Part shown: one piece after another, positions 11,531-21,500 of the stretch | Position numbering within the stretch: the stretch's first letter is position 1 | Layout: each line of letters begins with the position of its first letter | DNA from: Owenia fusiformis | Taxonomy: Eukaryota > Annelida > Polychaeta > Sabellida > Oweniidae | Assembly (NCBI GenBank): GCA_903813345.2 | Contig: CAIIXF020000011.1 | Coordinates: 12,695,754-12,755,753 of the forward strand | DNA: 60,000 nt | Direction of reading: 5' to 3' | The notes under the pieces: generated by a model | What the model saw: the letters and a program-made list of their open reading frames with translations, nothing else | What the model was told of the DNA's origin: nothing | The model's database searches: none | Made by a program: the position numbers and the translations under genes

Positions 11531-11715
11531 ATCTTCTAGCAGTTGGATCATCTTCAAGGTTGCCATCTTCCACCAGATAGATCATCTTCAACTGGGAACT
11601 TGGCTTTTCAATGGGTGACTTTTCTTGCAGTGTGTGGCTTTCAGTTTGTGGCTCAGGTACTAGTGGGCTGATCACCTCCAAGCTAAAGGTAAATCTGTAA
11701 TATAAGTACATATAA
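11531..11715 (-). pseudogene. Post-array block (unit 1, second), directly joined to F region
   Basis: The minus strand encodes RFTFSLEVISPLVPEPQTES and related residues. The neighbouring short intron-like segment and E2 block are missing. Sequence passes from 'aaaggtaaatctgtaa' straight into 'tataagtacatataaaatagg'. Confidence 0.5.
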
Positions 11716-11871
11716 AATAGGAAGTTAGCAATGATTTAAATTTTGATTTGTTGTTACAATGCCAAAATGATTGAGCCACTTACTGAACAAGCGGAGGAGG
11801 GAATGCAAGAAATTTCCTTTTATTGATTATAGTAAATCTCTCATGGCCTTTCACCCCTTCCGGCTCAAGAT

Positions 11872-13594
11872 TTACATCATCAAATCAACTAACTGCCTTA
11901 ACAGAAGTATCTCTGTAGAAGTGAATTGTGGTCTATATATTTTTAGAACATGAATTAAAATTATGTTTTTGAATATTGAATTACCCCCTACCCCCAAGCC
12001 CAATATAATGAATAGTTTTATTCATTTTTATTCATTTTTTGATATGTAAAGCCAACATACATATTATCTCCAAATTGGCTCTACACTAAAGCTACCCTTA
12101 CCTGTGTGGGTGTAACATTCCTGTTGTTTCTTTAGTTGCACACACCTATTAGTACAGGCAGTAGCAATATGCTTTGTAGATACATACACTGCAAACAGCT
12201 GGCCCAAATCATTGATCTACTTCGAAAGACCACAACCAGGGTAGAAATTGTTATGACCTGAAAGTACTTAAAAAAGAAAAAAAGTCAGCAATGATTTGAC
12301 TTTTTTCCTTAAAAGAAACAAGTAAATATACCCATCTCACTGAAATGGCCATTTTTCAGATGTAAGTACATTTACACTGTCTAACTTTTAAGAGAATGCA
12401 TGAACATGCAAAATGTCACCACTGGCCATTTGTTAAAGATGCACTTGGTTACAGTAAGCCGAACACTAATTGATTACTGCCATTAAGAAGTTTCGTCCAC
12501 CCATCAGTTTGAGAATATAACATTATGTCAACACTTCTGTTGTGACATAAAAATCAAATCATTGCCCAGTAAGTACAGTTTACTAAAAACTATGAACAAA
12601 AATCATATCACTACTGAATAAATTTTAAAATTGTTCCTTTAAAAGCTAGCATTATAGTATTCAAATGATCAAGACCAAATTGATAGAGCTAGAACTATTT
12701 TGTTGGTAAGTTTCCAAAGTCTCAGAATGAAAATTACCAAACACATGCAAACAGAACCACTGTTCCTTGTGTTGCAGCCAAGAACCTGCTTTGCTGGAAA
12801 TACAAAAAAGATGCTGTAGTACTTGTTAATATTACGATTTAAATATATTGCAAAAATTGAAATCAATTAGGAGGGATGGAGTAAGGTACATGTATACATA
12901 GTAATACATCTTAACTAGGTAGAAAATACTGCTTCCAGCACTGTATAGCTGATTCTTCTGGTGGGTGCATGATCCTGTGAAAGGAGAATTCATTTATTAG
13001 TAACTTCTGCATGCAACAGTAGTAGTTGTAGTTCAGGCAAGGAGCAGTCTTTAACCCTCTTCAAAACACCTGCAATGAGAAAATGATTTTACTGTCTACC
13101 TTAACTCCAAAGCATGCCAGGGATTATCATTTACAAAAAAGTTGCCAAGTTGCCTTTATCAATCAGATTCTAGGTCGTAAATACCTAGATGGTTGATTGT
13201 TTGTTGGACCAAAACATGGTCGCATTAACACTGACCTCAAAACAAGAAAAAACAGTCAAATTGAAAAATTGATGATGATTTGATGACACTTAAGATCATC
13301 TACCAACTCGCACCAAAAAAGAGAATGGTATCCGAAAACTGAGACTAACATACGAAGGTATGTTAAATCTCAGGTGAAAATGAGTTCATAAAAAAAAATA
13401 TGAAGACAATATTTTCCAAATATAGCACACATTACTTCCATTTTGATAAAACCAGGTGGATTCCATTATTCTTTCATGTCAGAACATAGAATCTATTAGG
13501 AAGCTTTCAAGCCAACAAACCTTAACAAAAGATCAAACATTGGGTGACCATCCCCCTACTCATGCTGTATGCTGTCCAGAGAGATTAAGAAGAA
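11872..13594 (-). pseudogene. Candidate multi-exon gene copy 1, 3' part (V, X, E1, F)
   Basis: Minus strand. V 13005-13069, X 12738-12793, E1 12102-12257, F 11872-11912 with stop TAA and an AATAAA at 11824-11819. E1 keeps acceptor tactttcag and donor ACACAG|GTAAGG, but a TGG codon of the GLSKW motif is TAG (12217-12219), a nonsense change not seen in other copies. Its first exon S lies 28 kb away at 41972-42095 because of the insertion. Broken by both events. Confidence 0.4.
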
Positions 13595-13604
13595 CTAGAC
13601 ATGT

Positions 13605-13638
13605 AAATTGAACAAGTTCAATTTAAGACTCCAGATTT
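13605..13638 (-). other. 3'-terminal hairpin and inner inverted repeat of element a
   Basis: AAATTGAAC and GTTCAATTT are a perfect 9-bp stem around AA. AGACTCCAGATTT follows at 13626-13638, matching the inverse of the 5' end. Confidence 0.8.
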
Positions 13639-13644
13639 AAAACT

Positions 13645-13720
13645 TTTTTTAAGCTGAGTCATCCAAAATACTGTAAGCTGAAAAATTCAGAATAAGCTGA
13701 GTCATCTAGAATACAGACAT
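13645..13720. repeat. Short aagctgagtca repeats in element a
   Basis: The word aagctga or aagctgagtca occurs three times with 'attcagaat' type spacers. The equivalent in element c is at 40110-40180. Confidence 0.6.
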
Positions 13721-13759
13721 TTAGACAACTCTTAAGTAGCTTATCTTCGTCTACATTGG

Positions 13760-15240
13760 CTTAACATGGGGATATCATAATATCGACTTTTCGAGACTTC
13801 AAACAGCTATGACTATCTAACCAGAATTTGGGTCGAAATTTGGTTTGCAGATTCAAATTTCTGAGAAAATTCTACGTTTGTGTCATAACTCATACATTAA
13901 ATTTTGAGAACTTTTTATGTTGACCTACTTTCCGGACGCCATTCCTCAAAATCGGTAAGAGTAATCAAAAAAGACAGTTACAATAATGAAAGGACTGTCT
14001 TTAAGCTACATGATGAAAAAAGAGAAAGGAATAACGACGAATAGTGACAAAGATAATTGACATAACATGGGATATCAAAATACCAATTTTTTAATTTTTC
14101 AAAACGCCATTACTTCCAAACCGGGTGTCGGATTGAAATTTGATTTGCAGATTTGGATTCCTGAGAAAATTCTACCCTTAATTCATAACTCATACGTTAA
14201 ATTTGGAGAAACTTTCATGTTGACCTACTTTTCGGACACTATATCTCAAAAGTGGGTCAAAATACTTTCTGACGGCAAAAGGCTAACACTATTAGCACAC
14301 TCTTTGCTACCTGTATACAAAATTTTGAATCAAATAATTAAAGTGTAGTGTCAGAATCGCAAAAATAAGTTAAAACTATAAATTTGACCTAGATTTTGAC
14401 CTAGGCATTTTGGTGACCAAATTGTGAAGCTAGCTAGCTTTTGAGGTCCCTTTCTTTTATAGGCTTTCATTATGTGAAGCTGTACTCAGTCTTTATCTCG
14501 TATTTTACACTTCAAAAAAATCTTTTTTCCCATTGCCATAACATGGGGCACCAAATTTAGCGATTTTTGAGCTTTCAAAACAACATAACTTCTAAACCAA
14601 AAGTCGGATTGAAATTTGGTTTGCAGATTCAGATTCCTGAGAAAATTCTACCCTTAATTCATAACTCATACGTTAAATTTGGAGAACTTTTTAGTTTGAC
14701 CTACTTTTCGGACACCATATCTCAAAAGTGGGTCAAAATACTTTCTGACGGCAAAAGGCTAACACTATTAGCACACTCTTGGCTACATGTATACAAAATT
14801 TGGAAGAATATAATTAATCTGTAGTGTCAGAATCGCAAAAATAAGGAAAAACTTTGAATTTGACCTAGATTTTGACCTAGGCATTTTGGTGTCCAAATTT
14901 TTATGAAAAGAAGGTCTTGTGGTCCCTTTCTTTTATGGGCTTCCATTATGTTTAGCTGTACTTAGTCTATATCTCGTATTTTACACTTCAAAAAAATATT
15001 TTTTCCCATTGAATTAACATGGGGCACCAAATTTAGCGATTTTTGAATTTTCAAAACGCCATAACTTCTGAACCGGAAGTCAGATCGAAATTTGGTTTTC
15101 AGATTCGGAATCCTGAGAAAATTTCCTATAAGACTGATATGCTGGACATTGGATTCGGAGAAAAAATTTTTGGACCTCGTTTTCGGACACTGATATCTCG
15201 AAATCGGTTTGAGATACCAAAAAACTAAATCGACCCTAGG
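13760..15240. repeat. 475-bp tandem repeat inside element a
   Basis: 'aacatggg..' starts recur near 13765, 14065, 14539 and 15016. The last full spacings are about 475 bp, and the first copy is shortened. Each copy has tttgacctagattttgacc and a frame of 85-93 codons around LPLIHNSYVKFGE; see findings. Confidence 0.85.
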
Positions 15241-15350
15241 TTTTCTACTTTTTTATGAGGAACACAATGAAAAAAACCAGGATCAAAAATATTGAAGGAC
15301 GACCGAGTTAATGGGAAAAAGTGACAAAGTACTGGATTTGACCTAGTTCT

Positions 15351-15363
15351 TGACCTTTGACCT
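15351..15363 (-). promoter_or_regulatory. DR1-type nuclear-receptor half-site pair
   Basis: The minus strand reads AGGTCA-A-AGGTCA, a perfect direct repeat with one-base spacing, the known DR1 pattern for HNF4/RXR/COUP-TF proteins. Equivalent sites lie at 18190-18202 (one change) and 41644-41656 (perfect). Function here is only inferred. Confidence 0.35.
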
Positions 15364-15500
15364 AGATAAAAATTTGACCTAATTTCCCAGAAAGCCGGAT
15401 ACAGTCTTAAGTTAACCATGTAAGTTAGATTAAGTAAGCTGTTATAGTTGACGAGAAATTTGGTAAGGAGGAAGAAAAAAGAATAATAACTAGATTTGTG

Positions 15501-15534
15501 AAATTGAACAAGTTCAATTTAAGACTCCAGATTT
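15501..15534 (-). other. 3'-terminal hairpin and inner inverted repeat of element b
   Basis: Same AAATTGAAC/GTTCAATTT stem as in elements a and c, separated from CTAG by seven bases instead of six. Confidence 0.8.
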
Positions 15535-15549
15535 ATTTGACCAAGATAG

Positions 15550-15780
15550 ATCAGTAAAGAGCTGAGTAAGTAACTGAGTAATTAGCTGAGTAAGTACCTT
15601 AGTAGTAGTTGAGTAAGTAGCTGAGTAAGTAACTGAGTAAAAAGCTGAGTAGGTAGCTGAGTAAGTAGCTGAGTAAGTACCTGAGTTAGTAGCTGAGTAA
15701 GTTGCTAAGGAAGTAATAACTAATTAAGTAATTGAGTAAGTAGTCAAATAAGTAGCTGAGTAGATAGAGAGGTAAAGTAG
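15550..15780. repeat. 12-bp minisatellite, GCTGAGTAAGTA unit
   Basis: About 18 variable copies of gctgagtaagta/actgagtaagta. It lies just inside the 3' terminus, where elements a and c have the shorter aagctgagtca repeats, so it probably expanded from them. Confidence 0.85.
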
Positions 15781-15799
15781 GGTATGCAGGAATTTTTGA

Positions 15800-18060
15800 A
15801 AGTATATTTGATCAATCTGCATCGTGAATACTGGCAAGTGCGAATTTCAAACTTCAAAATGGCGTAGAATCTAAACCGGGGGTCGGGTTGCAATTTTAAT
15901 TTCAGATCCAGATTCCTGAGGAAATTCTACCCCTAATTCATAACTCATACTTTAAAATTGGAGAACTTTTTATTTTGACCTACATTTCGGACAGCATATC
16001 TCAAAAGTGGGTCAAAAAACTTATTGACTGCAAAATGTTAACATTATTAGCACACTCTTTGCTACAAGTTTACAAAATTTCGGAGAATATCATTGAAGTG
16101 TAGTGTCAGAATCGCAAAATAAAAAAAAATATGAATTTGACCTAGATTTTGAACTAGGTATTTTGGTGTCCAAACTTTGAAGGAAAGTAGCTTTTGAGGT
16201 CCCCTTCTTCTATGGGCTTTCATTATGTTTAGCTGTACTCATTCTATATCTCGTATTTTTATACTTCAAAAAATTATTCGGTCCCATTGATTTAACATGG
16301 GGCACCAAATTTAGCGATTTTTGAGATTTCAAAACGCCATAACTTCAAAACAAGTAGTCGGATCGAAATTTGGTTTGCAGATCTAGATTTCTGAGATAAT
16401 TCTACCCTTAATTCATAACTCATACGTTAAATTTGGAAAACTTTTAACTTTGGCCTACTTTTCGGACACCATATCTCAAAAATGGGTCAAAATACTTCCT
16501 GACGGCAAAATGCTAACACTATTAGCATACTCTTTGCTACCTGTATACAAAATTTTAAAGCAAATCATTTAAATATAGTGTCAGAATCGCGAAAATAAGG
16601 GAAAACTATAAATTTGACCTTGATTTTGACCTAGGCATTTTGGTGTCCAAATTTTGGAGCTAAGTAGCCTTCGAGGTCCCCTTCTTTATTAGGCTTTCAT
16701 TATATTAAGCTGTACTCAGTCTATATCTCGTATTTTACACTTCAAAAAAATCTTTTTTCCCATTGACATAACATGGGGCAGCAAATTTAGCGATTTTTGA
16801 GCTTTCAAAACACCATAACTTCCGAACAGGAGGTCGAATCAAAATTTGATTTGCAGATTCGGATTCCTGATAAAATTCTTCCCCTTATTCATAACTCATA
16901 CGTTACATTTGAAGATTTTTTTATTTTGACCTACTTTTGGGACACCATATCTCAAAAGTGGGTCAAAATACTTTTTGGCGGCAAAAGGCTAACACTATTA
17001 GCACACTCTTGGCTACATGTATACACAATTTCGAAGAATATAATTAAAGTGTAGTGTCAGAATCGCAAAAATAAGGAAAAGCTTTGAATTTGACCTAGAT
17101 TTTGACCTAGGCATTTTGTTGTCCAAATTTTCAAAATTAGAAGGTTTTGAGGTCCCCTTCTTTTATGGGCTTCCATTATGTTTAGCTGTACTTAGTCTAT
17201 ATCTCGTATTTTACACTTCAAAAAAATATTTTTTCCTATTGACATAACATGAGCACCAAATTTAGCGATTTTTGAGCTTTCAAAACGCCATAACTTCCGA
17301 ACCGGAAGTTGGATCGAAATTTGGTTTGCAGATTTGGATTCCAGAGAAAATTCTATCCTTAATTCATAGCTCATACGTTAAATTTGGAAACTTTTTATTT
17401 TGACCTACTTTTCGGACACGCCATTACTTCCAAACCGGAAGTCGGATCGAAATTTGGTTTGCAGATTCGGATTCCTGAGAAAATTCTATACTTAAATCAT
17501 AACTCAAACGTCAAATTTTGAGAATTTTTTATTTTGACCTACATTTCGGACACCATATCTCAAAAATGGGGCAAAATACTTTCTGACGGCAAAAGGCTAA
17601 CACTATTAGCAGACTCTTAGCTACATGTATACAAAATTTCGAAGAATATAATTAATCTGTTGTGTCAGAATCGCAAAAATAAGAAAAAACTTTGAATTTG
17701 ACCTAGATTTTGACCTAGGCATTTTGGTGTCCAAATTTTGAAGCTAGATGGCTTATGAGGTCCCCTTCTTTTAAAAGCTTTCATTATATTTAGCTGAACT
17801 CAGTCTATATCTCGTATTTTTCACTTCAAAAAAATCTTTTTTTCCCATTGACTTAACATGGGCACCAAATTTAGCGATTTTTGAGCTTTCAAAACGCCAT
17901 AACTTCCGAACGGGAAGTCGGATCAAAATTTGGTTTGCAGATTCGGATTCCTGAGAAAATTCTACCCTTATTTCATAGCTCATATGTTAAATCTGGAGAA
18001 CTTTTTGGTTTTGACCTACTTTCAGGACGCCATATCTCAAAATCGCTAAGAGTAATCAAA
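15800..18060. repeat. 475-bp tandem repeat inside element b
   Basis: Copies start near 16295, 16770, 17246 and 17857, with a partial copy before and a truncated one at about 17395-17860. The 16295-16770-17246 spacing is 475 bp. Divergence among copies is a few percent, plus indels. Confidence 0.85.
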
Positions 18061-18360
18061 AAACGGATGGCACACTCTCGATTTGTTTTTTTCTAAGCTA
18101 CATGTAGAAACTAAGATGAAGTAGTTACGACAAACAACAACGAAGATAATTGACAGAATGTTGATTTGACCTTGATTTGACCTAGTTCTTGACCCTTGAC
18201 CTAGATAAAAATTTGACCTAATTTCCCATCATCCCAGGAACTGCCCCTAGTTGATCATGTAAGCAGCTTAAAGTAAATTCTTTTAGTTGGTGAGAAATCT
18301 GGGAAGGAGGAAGATTCTGAAAGAATAATAATAATAATAAAGAAAACTGACGAAAGCAAT

Positions 18361-18550
18361 AGACTCCAGATTTTCATCTGGAGTCTAATAATAAGAAAAC
18401 AGGCAAAAACAATAGACTCCAGATTTTCAATCTGGAGTCTAATAATAATAAAGAAAACTGACGAAAGCAATAGACTCCAGATTTTCATCTGGAGTCTAAT
18501 AAAGAAAACTGGCAAAAGCAATAGACTCCAGATTTTCATCTGGAGTCTAA
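18361..18550 (-). other. Four stacked 5'-terminal hairpins
   Basis: AGACTCCAGAT, a 3-4 base loop and ATCTGGAGTCT occur at 18361-18386, 18414-18440, 18472-18497 and 18523-18548, each followed by AATAA. The spacers (agaaaactg.c.aaagcaat) are similar to one another. Each would be a 5' element end on the minus strand. Confidence 0.8.
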
Positions 18551-21500
18551 TAATAGGATTTGCCCATACGCGTATAGAGGGAAATGGCTCTACGGACGCT
18601 CTGAGGGCCTATAATGGTCGATTAAAGGTCGGGGAATCTAGGGAGGTAGTTGGGGAGAATGCCTGGCTCGTGCTTCGCGGATCCGTCGAGGTCAAAAAAT
18701 AGTCCTTCAAAAAAGAGGCCTTCCAGACGTCCATATAGAGCTTTCGACGTAGATTCGAGCAGCGTACGTGTCGTTCTACATTCCGCAATCGTTAGTTGGA
18801 CGAAGGGAAACGTTGTTTTAGAAATGCTCTAGTCATCGTCCGGGCCTATTTTCTTTCAAATGTCTGTTGTTCGCAGAGATACGTATACATGGTGTATACC
18901 AGGTGTCGTCTAGATATACGGCAACGGTGGCCCGTACGCGAACTTCAAACGCGTATATCTCGATAACTAATGGTCGGATTGAAATTTGGTTCACTGTTTT
19001 TTTAACGCTCGGAAAACTGTCTTTCCGACCAGCTAGTTTTCCTCCGATTCTGACTTCTTAAGGAGGCTCGAGAGGCCGAAATAGCGGAAATGCAGATTTC
19101 GACCTAGATTTCGACCTTTGACCCAGATAAGGATTTGACCTAATTTCCCACCAACTACGCCTAGCCCCCTAACAACGTGTATGAGTAGATTTATCCAAAT
19201 ATCTCTCGTTGGCGAGAACGTGTGTGAGGAGGATTTTTGCTTTTTGCACATACGAAAGCAAAAATCATAATAGGATTTGCCCATACGCGTATAGAGGGAA
19301 ATGGCTCTACGGACGCTCTGAGGGCCTATAATGGTCGATTAAAGGTCGGGGAATCTAGGGAGGTAGTTGGGGAGAATGCCTGGCTCGTGCTTCGCGGATC
19401 CGTCGAGGTCAAAAAATAGTCCTTCAAAAAAGAGGCCTTCCAGACGTCCATATAGAGCTTTCGACGTAGATTCGAGCAGCGTACGTGTCGTTCTACATTC
19501 CGCAATCGTTAGTTGGACGAAGGGAAACGTTGTTTTAGAAATGCTCTAGTCATCGTCCGGGCCTATTTTCTTTCAAATGTCTGTTGTTCGCAGAGATACG
19601 TATACATGGTGTATACCAGGTGTCGTCTAGATATACGGCAACGGTGGCCCGTACGCGAACTTCAAACGCGTATATCTCGATAACTAATGGTCGGATTGAA
19701 ATTTGGTTCACTGTTTTTTTAACGCTCGGAAAACTGTCTTTCCGACCAGCTAGTTTTCCTCCGATTCTGACTTCTTAAGGAGGCTCGAGAGGCCGAAATA
19801 GCGGAAATGCAGATTTCGACCTAGATTTCGACCTTTGACCCAGATAAGGATTTGACCTAATTTCCCACCAACTACGCCTAGCCCCCTAACAACGTGTATG
19901 AGTAGATTTATCCAAATATCTCTCGTTGGCGAGAACGTGTGTGAGGAGGATTTTTGCTTTTTGCACATACGAAAGCAAAAATCATAATAGGATTTGCCCA
20001 TACGCGTATAGAGGGAAATGGCTCTACGGACGCTCTGAGGGCCTATAATGGTCGATTAAAGGTCGGGGAATCTAGGGAGGTAGTTGGGGAGAATGCCTGG
20101 CTCGTGCTTCGCGGATCCGTCGAGGTCAAAAAATAGTCCTTCAAAAAAGAGGCCTTCCAGACGTCCATATAGAGCTTTCGACGTAGATTCGAGCAGCGTA
20201 CGTGTCGTTCTACATTCCGCAATCGTTAGTTGGACGAAGGGAAACGTTGTTTTAGAAATGCTCTAGTCATCGTCCGGGCCTATTTTCTTTCAAATGTCTG
20301 TTGTTCGCAGAGATACGTATACATGGTGTATACCAGGTGTCGTCTAGATATACGGCAACGGTGGCCCGTACGCGAACTTCAAACGCGTATATCTCGATAA
20401 CTAATGGTCGGATTGAAATTTGGTTCACTGTTTTTTTAACGCTCGGAAAACTGTCTTTCCGACCAGCTAGTTTTCCTCCGATTCTGACTTCTTAAGGAGG
20501 CTCGAGAGGCCGAAATAGCGGAAATGCAGATTTCGACCTAGATTTCGACCTTTGACCCAGATAAGGATTTGACCTAATTTCCCACCAACTACGCCTAGCC
20601 CCCTAACAACGTGTATGAGTAGATTTATCCAAATATCTCTCGTTGGCGAGAACGTGTGTGAGGAGGATTTTTGCTTTTTGCACATACGAAAGCAAAAATC
20701 ATAATAGGATTTGCCCATACGCGTATAGAGGGAAATGGCTCTACGGACGCTCTGAGGGCCTATAATGGTCGATTAAAGGTCGGGGAATCTAGGGAGGTAG
20801 TTGGGGAGAATGCCTGGCTCGTGCTTCGCGGATCCGTCGAGGTCAAAAAATAGTCCTTCAAAAAAGAGGCCTTCCAGACGTCCATATAGAGCTTTCGACG
20901 TAGATTCGAGCAGCGTACGTGTCGTTCTACATTCCGCAATCGTTAGTTGGACGAAGGGAAACGTTGTTTTAGAAATGCTCTAGTCATCGTCCGGGCCTAT
21001 TTTCTTTCAAATGTCTGTTGTTCGCAGAGATACGTATACATGGTGTATACCAGGTGTCGTCTAGATATACGGCAACGGTGGCCCGTACGCGAACTTCAAA
21101 CGCGTATATCTCGATAACTAATGGTCGGATTGAAATTTGGTTCACTGTTTTTTTAACGCTCGGAAAACTGTCTTTCCGACCAGCTAGTTTTCCTCCGATT
21201 CTGACTTCTTAAGGAGGCTCGAGAGGCCGAAATAGCGGAAATGCAGATTTCGACCTAGATTTCGACCTTTGACCCAGATAAGGATTTGACCTAATTTCCC
21301 ACCAACTACGCCTAGCCCCCTAACAACGTGTATGAGTAGATTTATCCAAATATCTCTCGTTGGCGAGAACGTGTGTGAGGAGGATTTTTGCTTTTTGCAC
21401 ATACGAAAGCAAAAATCATAATAGGATTTGCCCATACGCGTATAGAGGGAAATGGCTCTACGGACGCTCTGAGGGCCTATAATGGTCGATTAAAGGTCGG

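Larger units (their letters stand above)
13595..15489 (-). mobile_element. Helitron-like element a
   Basis: It begins (+ strand) with CTAGACATG, hairpin 13605-13624 and AGACTCCAGATTT at 13626-13638. It contains about three 475-bp repeat copies and ends in a 'gaggaagaaaaaagaataata' segment. Its own 5'-terminal hairpin is not here: element b starts at 15490 between A and C inside the terminal AT tract. The missing tail (aagaaaacaggcaaaaac plus hairpin) appears after element b near 18390-18440, implying b is nested in a. Confidence 0.65.
15490..18550 (-). mobile_element. Helitron-like element b with stacked 5' termini
   Basis: It starts (+ strand) CTAGATTTGTG, with hairpin 15501-15520 and AGACTCCAGATTT at 15522-15534. 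It continues through a 12-bp minisatellite and about four 475-bp repeats. It closes with the conserved 'tttgacctaatttccc' and 'gagaaatctgggaaggaggaag' segment, then four successive terminal hairpins ending in CTAA at 18547-18550. Confidence 0.65.

Noticed and set aside
18650-18832. 57-83-codon frames repeated in each 717-bp unit, on both strands
   Set aside because: Several begin only at non-ATG codons, they overlap one another, and their conservation simply reflects identical tandem copies.
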